Shown piece after piece: positions 35,817-45,197 of a stretch of DNA of 64,000 bases (the first letter of the stretch is position 1; the number at the start of each line of letters is the position of its first letter). This stretch comes from Psychrobacter urativorans. GTDB taxonomy: Bacteria; Pseudomonadota; Gammaproteobacteria; Pseudomonadales; Moraxellaceae. The notes beneath the pieces were generated by a model, which made no database searches, was not told the DNA's origin, and saw only the letters and a program-made list of their open reading frames with translations. A program made the position numbers and the translations under genes. The stretch is from positions 1 to 64,000 of the forward strand of contig NZ_CAJHBR010000014.1 of assembly GCF_904846695.1 (NCBI RefSeq). Direction: 5' to 3'.

Positions 35817-37400
35817 CTAGCGATACTGCTGCAAAAATTCCATAAAGTCTTCGCTCTCAGAGGACTCAAGCTCAGCTTGTTGCAGTACTGATTTTTCGGC
35901 TAGGACTTCGTACTTAGCTTGGGTATGCGGGCTAAGCGTTTGCTGCAATAGAGAGTCACGATGCTGATTGGCTAAAGTAAAGCCTAGTTGCCATAGGCTA
36001 CCTAAGCGTTTGCTATCAGCATTCACTTGTGCGGAGATAGTCGACTCAGAATTACCAGCTTTGCCTTGCATTAGGGCTACAGCAGCACGGTAATCGTTAC
36101 CACCATAATGAGCATCAAGTAATGCTGCTAGCGGTTGCATATTAGTTAAATGCGTCAACATCCAACTTTGTAGTAACTGCTCTGAGCCATTATTTAGCAC
36201 ATGCAAACCTTCAAGACGACCTTCATTGACCACTCGTTCAAGGTTGATTGCTAGCTCTTCTTCCTCTGCAGGCATAAGATCAGGAGAGTCATTTAGTAAG
36301 CAATACAGGGCCATTACTTCTAAGAAACATGCACTCGAGAGGCGAATACCGACATCACTATAAGGATCTAAATCGATTGCCCGGAACTCAACATACGCAA
36401 TGCCACGACGTTCTAGTGCTTCAGTAGGCGTCTCGCCGCGATCAGTGATTTGTTTGGGGCGAATAGGACTGTAGTATTCATTCTCTATTTGTAGAATATG
36501 ATCATTGATCTGAATAGGATTACCATCAGCATCATTTAAGCCCAATTTTTTAAAGCTATCATGCGGAGTTTGAATGGCACGGCGTAAGCCTTCGACATAC
36601 TCAGGTAAATGGTTATAACGAATATCTAGATGTTCCTGCACACTATTGGTATAGCCAAGCTTGCCCATACGTAAGCTAGTAGCCGTGGGCTTATAGTAAG
36701 TGGAGTCATTGAGCAATTCTAAATCGTGTTCGCGGCCAGCAATAAAACACGGACAGACGCTAGGGCTAGCACCTAATAAGTATAACAATAAGCTAGTTAG
36801 ACGCTTAAAATTGCGAATTAGGCCTAAATACTTATCGTTTTTGAACTCTAAAAATGACTGAGAGGGTTGTTCCTGAGTGTGTTCTTGCCAGTATTTAAAC
36901 AGCCCATCACCAAAAGATAAATTGTAATGCAGGCCAGCAATAGTCTGCATGCGGCGACCATAACGAATACCTAGTCCGCTGCGATACAAAGTCTTTAGCT
37001 TGCCAGTATTCGAGCTACCGTAGTCTGCTAACGGGATATCTTCATCGTTAGAGGACAGCATGCAAGGCATAGATAACGGCCACATCAGCTCACCTTCAGG
37101 TAGCGCTTGATAGACCAAAACGTGGAGCTGACGTAACATCGCTAAAGTATCTTTTGGCGTATCTTTGGGGTCAGTAATTAGCTCAAGTAAACTTTCTGAG
37201 TAATCAGTAGTAATGAATGGGTGAGTTAATTTTGAGCCAAGTTTGGCTGGGTGAGGAGTCTGTGCCAAATAACCATCAGGCCTAACTCGTAACCCTTCTT
37301 TCTCGATACCACGCAGCATACCTACTAAGTGCTCGCTATCGAACCAATCAGGGATTTTGAAATCAACAAAAGTACTTGCGAAATTACTCATAGTATTCAT
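35817..37400 (-). CDS. gshA: Glutamate-cysteine ligase GshA
   Basis: First enzyme of glutathione synthesis; joins Glu and Cys with ATP in the cytoplasm. It is a proteobacterial type 1 enzyme. The blocks GIEKEGLRV, FITTDYSESLLELIT, IAGLHYNLSF and the metal-binding IAYVEFRAIDLDPYS are all present. Length 527 matches E. coli (518). A second in-frame ATG lies three codons downstream. It starts about 390 bp downstream of erpA and appears monocistronic. Confidence 0.95.
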   Translation of the reverse strand: MNTMSNFASTFVDFKIPDWFDSEHLVGMLRGIEKEGLRVRPDGYLAQTPHPAKLGSKLTHPFITTDYSESLLELITDPKDTPKDTLAMLRQLHVLVYQALPEGELMWPLSMPCMLSSNDEDIPLADYGSSNTGKLKTLYRSGLGIRYGRRMQTIAGLHYNLSFGDGLFKYWQEHTQEQPSQSFLEFKNDKYLGLIRNFKRLTSLLLYLLGASPSVCPCFIAGREHDLELLNDSTYYKPTATSLRMGKLGYTNSVQEHLDIRYNHLPEYVEGLRRAIQTPHDSFKKLGLNDADGNPIQINDHILQIENEYYSPIRPKQITDRGETPTEALERRGIAYVEFRAIDLDPYSDVGIRLSSACFLEVMALYCLLNDSPDLMPAEEEELAINLERVVNEGRLEGLHVLNNGSEQLLQSWMLTHLTNMQPLAALLDAHYGGNDYRAAVALMQGKAGNSESTISAQVNADSKRLGSLWQLGFTLANQHRDSLLQQTLSPHTQAKYEVLAEKSVLQQAELESSESEDFMEFLQQYR

Positions 37401-37785
37401 CTATTGTTATAGGTTATATCAGCGTAAAGGCTAATAAAAAGTTACTCAAAAAGAGGAGTTATTAAGGTGAAATAATGCAGTCAGTTTAGCCCAAAGCACA
37501 ACTAAACACTATGCGAAATTACAAATCCAGTAAGCTTTAGTTATGCTATGTTGACTGTATTTATATCATAAATAATGGTTATTCAATCAGCCAATAGCCG
37601 AGGTATATAAGCCAGTAGCTAGCAATTAAAAGCTATGCTAATAAGAGTTATAAAAAAAGCATCTACTTGCTAAGCAAATACCTAAAATAGATGCTAAAAG
37701 TAGATGCTTAAAGGTTATAGCAACTAGGCTGATTATTTATCACAGTATATGACCAGTTTCTCAAAGCTAATCAGTAATCATCGCT
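37401..37785. other. Intergenic region between erpA and gshA
   Basis: It contains the erpA terminator (37657-37709) and the presumed gshA promoter. Nothing else is recognised. Confidence 0.45.
37657..37709 (-). terminator. erpA terminator
   Basis: Perfect 11-bp arms AAGCATCTACT/AGTAGATGCTT, with a further AGATGCT half inside the loop. On the minus strand the stem runs into seven Ts, 77 bp after erpA. Confidence 0.75.
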
Positions 37786-38166
37786 CTATATAGAGAATGA
37801 AGAGCCACAGCCACAAGTAGTAGTAGCATTAGGGTTTTGCACTACAAATCGTGCCCCCTCTAAGCCTTCGGTATAATCTACCGTGGAGCCTTGTAAATAC
37901 TGATAGCTTAGCGAGTCCACCACTAAAGTCACGTCACCATTATCAAAATTAGCGTCGTCTTCATTAACATCATTGGCAAAGTTAAAGCCATATGAGAAGC
38001 CCGAACAGCCACCACCGGTAACATAGACTCGTAGCATCAGGTCAGCATCGCCTTCTTCTTCACGCAAACGACGCACTTTTTGGGCAGCACTATTGGTCAA
38101 GCTTAATATGGTCGGATCGATAGGCTGATTTGAGCTTGGGTCGTACTGGCTGATTGTTTCGGTCAT
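37786..38166 (-). CDS. erpA: Iron-sulfur cluster insertion protein ErpA
   Basis: A-type carrier that delivers Fe-S clusters to target enzymes. The three ligand cysteines are Cys54 ([12 protein letters not shown]), Cys118 and Cys120 (CGCGSSFSI at the C-terminus). It has an N-terminal extension of about 20 residues over E. coli ErpA. Monocistronic, with a terminator downstream and a long noncoding region upstream. Confidence 0.93.
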   Translation of the reverse strand: MTETISQYDPSSNQPIDPTILSLTNSAAQKVRRLREEEGDADLMLRVYVTGGGCSGFSYGFNFANDVNEDDANFDNGDVTLVVDSLSYQYLQGSTVDYTEGLEGARFVVQNPNATTTCGCGSSFSI

Positions 38167-39016
38167 GATTACCTCAGTAGCTACCGTAAAAGACGCTTAG
38201 GAAACTATAGTATGTATTTAGCCATTATCAATAAATAACAGCTATTGGTACCTAGTAGATCCTAACGGCGCAAATAATTCGGTTAGATAGTATTTGATGG
38301 AGCAATAAAATTTAGTAAAGCAGATCTAATCAATAATATATTGCTATTAATAAACTCTTATTAGGCATATTGAACACTCGACTAGGGTACTTAGACCTTT
38401 TTAGTACAGAGTGTTTCTAAGATGCTGATTCTACAATAGCTGCAAGTTAGAACTCTCTATGCGAGTCTTCTAAGGGCACCTTTAATAAAGTTGCGGCAAC
38501 AAATAGTCCTGCCCCTATTTTTATCTGATAATAGCTGGCTAAAGCATCTGCCTTATCTATAATTTTTATTTAGACTACAGCACAGCTTTGATAAATCAAT
38601 AGCTATTAGTAGTGCCTTGCTATGATTATTCAACATCGCCTAGTATATCATAATTGGGGCTGTGGTTAATTTGTCAAGTCTATTAGACATAGTTAATAGT
38701 GGTTAATAACGGTTACGAGTAGCTAGAGCTAACAATGATTGCTAATCACTAGATCTAATAACGGTCGTTAATAGGCAGTATTAGCAACCAATTATCAGTC
38801 ATTAGCGTTGAAAACCGTCTAGTTCGCCTTCATTAATGGCTTAAAATTGAAATAGTTGTTTAATTGTTTGCCTATAGGGCGGGCGTTTGAAATAATAGTC
38901 AGTAATTATCTGATTTTATGTCTTTTACCTTTAAGAGCTGCTTAGTAAAGAGGCTCTTAAACCTGCTTTTACCTTTAGTAACTGCTTTTTCTAATACCCT
39001 TGAGATAAAAACCCCT
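38167..39016. other. Long noncoding region between erpA and yheS
   Basis: About 850 bp, AT-rich, with many loose repeats of GTTAATA/ACGGTTA type around 38690-38790 but no clean array. An in-frame extension of yheS back to 38918 is not supported by homology. It holds divergent promoters for erpA and yheS. No RNA gene is seen. Confidence 0.45.
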
Positions 39017-41086
39017 ATGATCGAATTTAAAGACGTTAGTGTTCGCCGTGATGGCCGTGAATTATTTTCAGGTGCCAGTTTTCAGCTGCACCCCAATCAC
39101 AAAATTGGTTTAACCGGCAATAACGGTACTGGCAAATCAACCTTGTTTGCCTTATTACTAACGCAGATGGGCACTGGCGATACAGAAGTGACGCTTGATA
39201 AGGGTGAAGTTAGTATTCCTGATAGCTGGCATGTGGCACATATGGCGCAGGAAGTAGGCGCTAGTAGCCAAACCGCGATCGATTACGTACTAGGTGGTGA
39301 TGAGCAGTGGTATACGCTCAACGAAGCTTTGAGTGACTTGAGTAGTGTTAGTGATGATCAAATTGGGGTGTTGCATCAGCAGTTTGATGAGATTGATGGC
39401 TATCGCACTCCTACTAAAGCGGCACAAATTATGGCGGGGCTTGGCTTTAATACGGCTCAGCATGATTTGCCAGTAGAAGGCTTCTCTGGGGGCTGGCGTA
39501 TGCGCTTAAACCTAGCGAAAACCCTAATGAGTCGTGCTGACTTGATGTTACTCGATGAGCCAACTAACCATTTGGACTTAGATGCGATTTTATGGCTTGA
39601 GACTTGGATCAATTCGTTTACCGGTTTGGTCATCGTAATCTCACATGATCAGGCATTCTTGGATGCTACAGTTGGTCACATCCTGCATGTAGAACAACAG
39701 CAGATCACTCTGTATACCGGTAACTATCAGCAGTTTATTCGTACTCGTCATGAGCGTATGGCGCAGCAGCAGCAAGCCTTTGAGAAGCAAGAAGCGACTA
39801 AAGCACATTTGGATGACTTTATTCGCCGTTTCCGTGCCAAAGCTAGTAAAGCCAAACAAGCACAGAGCCGTATTAAGCAGCTGGAGCGTATGGCTGAGCT
39901 ATCACCTATGATGGCCGATAACCCATTCTCTTTTCAATTCTACGAGCCTGCTCACATGAGTTCGCCGTTGATTGAATTAAGCAAAGCAGACATTGGCTAT
40001 AGCACAACGCCACTATTGTATAACGCTAATGTGCAAGTGACTCCTGATACTCGTCTGGGCTTGCTGGGGATGAACGGTGCTGGTAAGTCAACATTGATTA
40101 AAGCTTTGGTTGGTGAGTTAGGGGTGTTGACAGGGACGTATCAAGTTTCTGATACTCTAAAGCTCGGCTACTTCAATCAGCATCAAATGGATGCTCTAGA
40201 TGCTGAAGCTACGCCTATAGAAATGTTACGCCGTCTGGCTGGCAAGACCTCTGATGCCCAATTGCGCTCATTCTTAGGCAGCTTTGATTTTCGCGGTGAA
40301 CGTATTGACACCCCTAGCAAGCTATTCTCAGGAGGTGAACGCGCCCGTCTAACTTTGGCATTGATTGTCTGGCAACGTCCTAACGTCCTAGTTCTCGATG
40401 AGCCAACCAACCATTTAGATTTACAAATGCGTCAGGCACTAACGGTAGCTTTGCAAGGTTTTCAAGGGGCAGTAGTATTAGTCTCGCATGATCGTGAGCT
40501 AATCGCTAATGTCTGCGATGAGTTATATCTAGTGCATGACGGTCAGATCGATGAATTTGATGGCGATATCAGCGACTACGGCAAGTGGCTGTCTGAAAAG
40601 CGCAAGCAAGAGAACTCTTCAGATAAAGGCGCTAATAAAAAAGGCAAAAACAAAAAAGCTAACAAAAAATTCATCGATAAAGATAGTGTTTCACGTGAAA
40701 CAGATAATGAATCGGGCAATGGCAACCCTGATAAATCTAAATCGTCTAAAAAAAAATTCGCGAATTCTAAATTAGCTGAAAATACCGCAGTTTCGTCGTT
40801 GACTAAAGAGGAGCAGCGCAAATTGGCTGCTGATCAGCGCAAACTTACTGCCCCTATTCGTCGTAATATTGAGGATACTGAAAAGTCGCTAGCTAAGATT
40901 GAGCAAAAGCTGGTTAATTTGGAGACGCAACTGGCTAATACTGAGCTGTATGAAGAAGGTCGCAAAGCAGATTTATTAAAATTGCTTGATGAGCAGACAG
41001 CATTGCAACAGCAGCATAGTGATCATGAAGAGAGCTTACTAATGGCGATGACTACTCTTGAAGAAATGGAAGCTGAATTTGAGTAA
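39017..41086 (+). CDS. yheS: ABC-F family ATPase YheS
   Basis: Soluble duplicated ABC ATPase (ABC-F) thought to act on the ribosome. Two nucleotide domains: GNNGTGKS, FSGGWRMRLN and LLDEPTNHLDL in the first; GMNGAGKS, FSGGERARL and VLDEPTNHLDL in the second. The linker RFRAKASKAKQAQSRIKQLERM (two parts) is diagnostic of YheS. The start at 39017 (MIEFKDVSVRRDG) matches homologues. The C-terminal region after residue 525 has a long Lys/Asn/Ser-rich linker before the coiled coil, and a perfect parS palindrome lies within it. A strong terminator follows. Confidence 0.93.
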   Translation: MIEFKDVSVRRDGRELFSGASFQLHPNHKIGLTGNNGTGKSTLFALLLTQMGTGDTEVTLDKGEVSIPDSWHVAHMAQEVGASSQTAIDYVLGGDEQWYTLNEALSDLSSVSDDQIGVLHQQFDEIDGYRTPTKAAQIMAGLGFNTAQHDLPVEGFSGGWRMRLNLAKTLMSRADLMLLDEPTNHLDLDAILWLETWINSFTGLVIVISHDQAFLDATVGHILHVEQQQITLYTGNYQQFIRTRHERMAQQQQAFEKQEATKAHLDDFIRRFRAKASKAKQAQSRIKQLERMAELSPMMADNPFSFQFYEPAHMSSPLIELSKADIGYSTTPLLYNANVQVTPDTRLGLLGMNGAGKSTLIKALVGELGVLTGTYQVSDTLKLGYFNQHQMDALDAEATPIEMLRRLAGKTSDAQLRSFLGSFDFRGERIDTPSKLFSGGERARLTLALIVWQRPNVLVLDEPTNHLDLQMRQALTVALQGFQGAVVLVSHDRELIANVCDELYLVHDGQIDEFDGDISDYGKWLSEKRKQENSSDKGANKKGKNKKANKKFIDKDSVSRETDNESGNGNPDKSKSSKKKFANSKLAENTAVSSLTKEEQRKLAADQRKLTAPIRRNIEDTEKSLAKIEQKLVNLETQLANTELYEEGRKADLLKLLDEQTALQQQHSDHEESLLMAMTTLEEMEAEFE
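40687..40702. promoter_or_regulatory. parS site 5, perfect match, inside yheS
   Basis: TGTTTCACGTGAAACA is identical to the parS consensus. It lies in the low-complexity linker of yheS, encoding VSRET. Its position in a tolerant linker is what one expects if selection for the DNA site shapes the coding sequence. Confidence 0.85.
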
Positions 41087-41107
41087 GGGTTTTTTGCTTA
41101 ATAAATA

Positions 41108-41139
41108 AAAAGGGGGAGAGCGTCAGCTCTCCCCCTTTT
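41108..41139. terminator. Bidirectional terminator between yheS and rlpA-like gene
   Basis: Perfect 14-bp arms AAAAGGGGGAGAGC/GCTCTCCCCCTTTT with a GTCA loop lie between convergent genes. Confidence 0.93.
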
Positions 41140-41144
41140 CTACG

Positions 41145-41507
41145 TTATTGCCTACGGTATTTACCATCACCGTAAGATAGTATCTTCATACTAGTCGTAC
41201 AAAGCTCGCAGTTTATTTTACCAGCAGCCGCTTTAGACAAATCGAGAATTCGTCCCCGAGCATAAGGGCCTCTATCAGTGATTTTTACTATCACGCTCTG
41301 CTTCGTCTTGTTATTAGTTACTTGTACCTTCGTACCAAACGGCAGCGTTTTGTGCGCAGCCGTTAAAGAGTTCATATTGAAGATACTACCACTAGCTGTG
41401 CGTTTACCATGGAACTTTTTACCGTAATAACTAGTATTAGCGGCAAAAACAGTAGTCGTTAACAACAGTGATAAAGTAATAACTAGAGACTTGATTAAAT
41501 AAGACAT
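41145..41507 (-). CDS. RlpA-like septal lytic transglycosylase domain protein
   Basis: A 120-residue exported protein: signal peptide with cleavage near VFAANT, then a double-psi beta-barrel of the RlpA type. YYGKKFHGKRTASGSIFN, TLPFGTKVQVTN and VKITDRGPYARGRILDLS are the family blocks, the last carrying the catalytic-type Asp. There is no lipobox and no SPOR domain, so it is a short free periplasmic form. Cleavage of denuded glycan strands is the family activity; here it is inferred. Confidence 0.88.
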   Translation of the reverse strand: MSYLIKSLVITLSLLLTTTVFAANTSYYGKKFHGKRTASGSIFNMNSLTAAHKTLPFGTKVQVTNNKTKQSVIVKITDRGPYARGRILDLSKAAAGKINCELCTTSMKILSYGDGKYRRQ

Positions 41508-41984
41508 TTAATACCTTTTTACAATTAACGAAATAGACAGATGTTCTTGCCTACAATATTCACACTCCCTATGAGCCTGAATAATATAACTATTTTACTA
41601 GAAAAAGCCTGCTATATCCTTACGAGTTTGTAAAATGCATTTAAAGATAAATATTTTATAAAAATAGTTTTGAGATATAAGGTATTTGCTAATATTATTT
41701 CTCTATAAATAGAGGATTGGCAATTGAATTAGCTATTTATAGAGAGTTTTTTAGTCATGCTGATTGTAAAATTAGATAGAGTGCCAAATATAATTACTAT
41801 TATTTATATAGCGGCCATACTTAAAATTAATTTTTAGCGTTTAATTTTTATCAACATAAACTAAGGGTGCATTGCGGTATGCTATAGATATAAACATAGC
41901 CCATGCCAAACATGAGAGTCATCACCCTAAAAACGCTCAACTCAAAACTATCGACATAAGCATAAAAATAAAAGGAAAATCATC
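41508..41984. other. Intergenic region between the RlpA-like gene and cbpA
   Basis: Divergent promoter region, AT-rich, with no gene or clear repeat. Two stretches near 41717 and 41745 share TTAGCTATTTATAGAGA-like sequence, possibly a weak inverted or direct repeat. Confidence 0.35.
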
Positions 41985-42986
41985 ATGGCAGAAAAGAATT
42001 ATTATGAGATCTTAGGGGTCAAAAAAGATGCTACAGATGCTGATATTAAGAAAAGATATCGCAAGCTAGTGCGTGAGTACCACCCTGATGTCAGCAAAGA
42101 TCCAGATGCTGATAGTAAGATTGCGGTTATTAATAACGCTTATGAAACCATCCGAGATAAAGATAAGCGGGCTGAATATGACGCCATGCTAAATAATCCA
42201 TTTGCAGGCCAAGGCGGTGGATTCGGTGGTCAGTCAGGTGCTGGACAACCGGGCGGTTTCCGTTGGGACGATATGAAAGGTCAGTTCGGTGAAGGGCAAG
42301 CTTTTGGCGAAGGCAGCTTTCGCTTTGATGATATCTTTTCAGCGTTTGGTCATGGTGCGCGTGGTCAAACAGGGGGGCAGCAGCGCGGCGGCTTTGATCA
42401 GTTCGGTGCGGGCTTTGGTAGCCAAGATAGCAAAGGCCAAGACCAACATGCGGAGATCAATGTTGACTTGGCTTCAGTTTATAATGGTGACGACTATAGT
42501 ATTAAACTAAATGTGCCAGTACGCCAACCTGATGGCAGCGTAAATTACGATAACAAAACCCTAAAGATTAAAATACCTAAAGGCATTACTGATGGTAAGC
42601 AAATCCGTTTAGGCGGGCAAGGGGCCGCAGGTAGTGGAAAAGGCAAAAACGGTGATTTATTCTTAAAGGTAAAAATCACTCATGCGGATAATATTCGCTT
42701 AGAAGGCGCTAATGTCTATCAAACGGTCAATATTACTCCGTGGGAAGCTGCGCTTGGTGAAAAGATAAACCTCACTACTCCGAGCGGAACTCTAGGTGTC
42801 ACTATCCCTAGCAACAGCAAGTCAGGTAGCAATCTGCGCCTAAAAGGCAAAGGTATTCCTGCTAAACAAGCTGGTGATCTATTTTTAACCTTGAATATTG
42901 TTAATCCAGAAGTCAGTAGCGATGCTGATAAACAGGCTTATGAGCAGTTAAAACAAGCCTTTTCTGAGACTAGCATCAGCCGTTAG
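41985..42986 (+). CDS. cbpA: Curved DNA-binding protein CbpA (DnaJ-like co-chaperone)
   Basis: Type II Hsp40 of 333 residues. J domain with YHPDVSKD at residues 1-70, Gly/Phe-rich linker to about 140, then the two substrate-binding beta domains; no zinc finger. It acts as a DnaK co-chaperone and, in E. coli, a nucleoid-associated protein of stationary phase. AAAGGAAAA precedes the ATG. The next gene is its inhibitor cbpM, as in E. coli. Confidence 0.92.
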   Translation: MAEKNYYEILGVKKDATDADIKKRYRKLVREYHPDVSKDPDADSKIAVINNAYETIRDKDKRAEYDAMLNNPFAGQGGGFGGQSGAGQPGGFRWDDMKGQFGEGQAFGEGSFRFDDIFSAFGHGARGQTGGQQRGGFDQFGAGFGSQDSKGQDQHAEINVDLASVYNGDDYSIKLNVPVRQPDGSVNYDNKTLKIKIPKGITDGKQIRLGGQGAAGSGKGKNGDLFLKVKITHADNIRLEGANVYQTVNITPWEAALGEKINLTTPSGTLGVTIPSNSKSGSNLRLKGKGIPAKQAGDLFLTLNIVNPEVSSDADKQAYEQLKQAFSETSISR

Positions 42987-43066
42987 AAGTCGCTGGCAGT
43001 GACTATAACGAGCATACAATAAAATTAGTGCAAAACGTTAATATCAAAAGCAACGAGGATAATAAT

Positions 43067-43390
43067 ATGAAACACTCGCCTGAATTAACCGACATTATTA
43101 TGAGCTTTGATGAGCTAGTATCTGCTTGTGGTCAAGAGCCACAGTGGGTAGTCGCTCTAATCGAAGAAAGCATCATTGAATATGACATTCCTGAAAGTCA
43201 GCAGTTTAGCGGTTATCAGCTCAGTACTGTGCGCCGTGCTTCACGACTTAGTCGCGACTTTGAAGCTAGCGTACCAGCGATTGGTTTGATACTAGAGCTG
43301 TTAGAGGAAGTCGAGCAGCTGCGTCAGTATAAGCGCCAATGGAATAACGATACGACGATGATTGAAATAGAAGTGACTAGTTTAAAGTAA
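43067..43390 (+). CDS. cbpM: Chaperone modulator CbpM
   Basis: A small MerR-HTH-like protein that binds the J domain of CbpA and blocks its co-chaperone and DNA-binding activity. ELVSACGQEPQWVVALIEESIIEY and the late QLRQYKRQW region match the family. The ATG at 43067, preceded by GAGGATAAT, gives 107 residues. A GTG at 43028 is less likely. Co-transcribed with cbpA after an 80-bp gap and followed by a terminator. Confidence 0.88.
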   Translation: MKHSPELTDIIMSFDELVSACGQEPQWVVALIEESIIEYDIPESQQFSGYQLSTVRRASRLSRDFEASVPAIGLILELLEEVEQLRQYKRQWNNDTTMIEIEVTSLK

Positions 43391-43436
43391 GCCAGCGGCT
43401 AAGCTTGCCCTAGGTTTATTATTTTTACCCAAAGCA

Positions 43437-43460
43437 AAAGGGCCTTATTGGCCCTTTCTT
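43437..43460 (+). terminator. cbpAM terminator
   Basis: Arms AAAGGGCC/GGCCCTTT with a five-base loop and CTT tail lie about 45 bp after the cbpM stop. Confidence 0.8.
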
Positions 43461-43540
43461 ATTTTATAAATAACGGCTTTGAATAGCTATGAAACTCAAG
43501 CTAGCTATGCAATTACAGCAAAACTACCCTGCCTGTATGA

Positions 43541-44728
43541 CTACTTAGCTCGAAAGCCATTCACTCTAGCGCTCCATACTATGCACAAGCCTATCAAGGC
43601 GAGAGCAAGCACTGCCCAAGGGAAGGATACGGCGCCAATATGTTGCAATAGTAAGGCCCCAGCGATACCACCACCAGCAACTGCTAAATTAAATATAGTC
43701 ACAAACATAGACTGTGCCACATCTGCATTCTTACCCGCTGCGCCTGCTAGTGCGGTTTGTAGCATTATCGGTGCGCCGCCAAAAGTAATGCCCCATAGCG
43801 CTATACCTATTAGTACGATTGCCGCCGAGCCGCCAGAGAAGCCTAATATTAGTGCAGCTACTGCAAACCCGCTCAGACCTATCAATGCCATAGCACGTAG
43901 CCAGTGATCGACCAGCAATCCAGTGAGCCAAATACCCAGCATGGCAGTGATGCCAAATAGCAATAGAACAGCGTCAACTCTCTGTTCTAGCCCGACTGAA
44001 GCCAAGAAAGGCTCGATGTAAGTGTAGAGTAGATTATGGGCCGATATCCATACAAACACCGTAACTAATACAGGACGGATACCTGGCATCAAAAAAATCT
44101 GCTTAATAGGCAAGCGCTGTTTAACCGATTGACCAGCAAAGTCTGGTATCGCTAAGCGTATCCACAATAATAATAACAAGGTGAGCGCTGACATGATCCA
44201 GAACACACCACGCCAGTCAAATAACATACCCAACCAAGTGCCTAATGGAATGCCGAGGGCTAGTGCAATAGGTTGACCTACACCAGTAATGGCTAAGGCA
44301 CGGCCACGCATATCACTTGCCACCATACGTAATACGTAACCGGGTAATAGACCCCATATCACCCCAGCTGCCATACCTGCAGCGAAGCGGGCCACTATGA
44401 TAATGATATAGTTGCTAGATAACGTAGTGACAATATTAAATATTAATAAAGCACCAACAGCCAACATAAACAGCCGTCTGCGGTTCCAGCTGCGAGTAGC
44501 AGCGATAACCGGAATAGCCGCTAGCACTGAGCCCAAGGCATAGAAAGTTATCAGCTGACCCGCTAGCGCTTTAGACACGCCTAACGACTCACTTATTTGT
44601 GGTAGTAGGCCTGCTGGCATAGTTTCGGTCATGATAGCGAGGAAGCCTGCCAAAGTGAAAGCCAGTAGCTTCCATATAGGTAAGCCTGAGACTACAGGGT
44701 CGGGTAGAGTATGATCGTTGATACTCAT
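43541..44728 (-). CDS. MFS transporter, DHA1 type
   Basis: A 395-residue secondary transporter with twelve membrane segments. The block MTETMPAGLLPQISESLGVS at residues 37-56 is the sugar-efflux/drug-H+ antiporter (AraJ/YdhP-like) signature; GLLPGYVLRM and DMRGRALAITGVG follow. It likely exports a drug, sugar or arabinose-like metabolite using the proton gradient; the substrate is unknown. It is monocistronic and convergent with cbpM. Confidence 0.85.
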   Translation of the reverse strand: MSINDHTLPDPVVSGLPIWKLLAFTLAGFLAIMTETMPAGLLPQISESLGVSKALAGQLITFYALGSVLAAIPVIAATRSWNRRRLFMLAVGALLIFNIVTTLSSNYIIIIVARFAAGMAAGVIWGLLPGYVLRMVASDMRGRALAITGVGQPIALALGIPLGTWLGMLFDWRGVFWIMSALTLLLLLWIRLAIPDFAGQSVKQRLPIKQIFLMPGIRPVLVTVFVWISAHNLLYTYIEPFLASVGLEQRVDAVLLLFGITAMLGIWLTGLLVDHWLRAMALIGLSGFAVAALILGFSGGSAAIVLIGIALWGITFGGAPIMLQTALAGAAGKNADVAQSMFVTIFNLAVAGGGIAGALLLQHIGAVSFPWAVLALALIGLCIVWSARVNGFRAK

Positions 44729-45197
44729 ATAATCAGCCCTCCTATCGCTACGGCAGTTATATGAGTAATTGGAGTAGTACGAGTAATATAAGATATAGCT
44801 AAGGTGAAGCTGGCAATGTTCATTTTTCTAGTAATGCTCATGTTAACTTCTTTTAATAATAGGTAAAACCCCTTTCCACAACTGGTTAGGGTAGCAAGAC
44901 ATTATGGTCTCTTATAAATAAGCGCTATAAGTAAGTGCTATTAACAGGCTTAGAAAATCTAAGATGTAGAGCTAAGCAGCTGCAGTATAACTGCGTTTTT
45001 ACCACTCACCCATTCTGCCATGTACCGTTTTGTTAAGTGTAAAACCCTTACTGCATATGATGTTTTTTATTTATAACAACAGTATTAAGCTGGACGATAG
45101 AAAGCGTTGTACAAAATTTAGATAAAAAAAAGAGCATCAAATGCTCTTTTATTATTACCATAACTTTCGCAATCTAGTTACTATCTTTTAACAGGGA
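44729..45197. other. Intergenic region between sstT and the MFS gene
   Basis: It contains the sstT terminator (45128-45150) and presumably the MFS promoter. Several short TAATGAGTA/CGAGTAATA-like fragments occur near 44760-44840. No gene or RNA is recognised. Confidence 0.45.
45128..45150. terminator. sstT terminator
   Basis: Perfect 10-bp arms AAAAGAGCAT/ATGCTCTTTT with a three-base loop and T/A tracts on both sides, 48 bp downstream of the leftward sstT gene. Confidence 0.88.

Noticed and set aside
38918-39016. N-terminal extension of YheS
   Set aside because: ABC-F homologues start at MIEFKDV; the extra 33 residues look like translated noncoding DNA.
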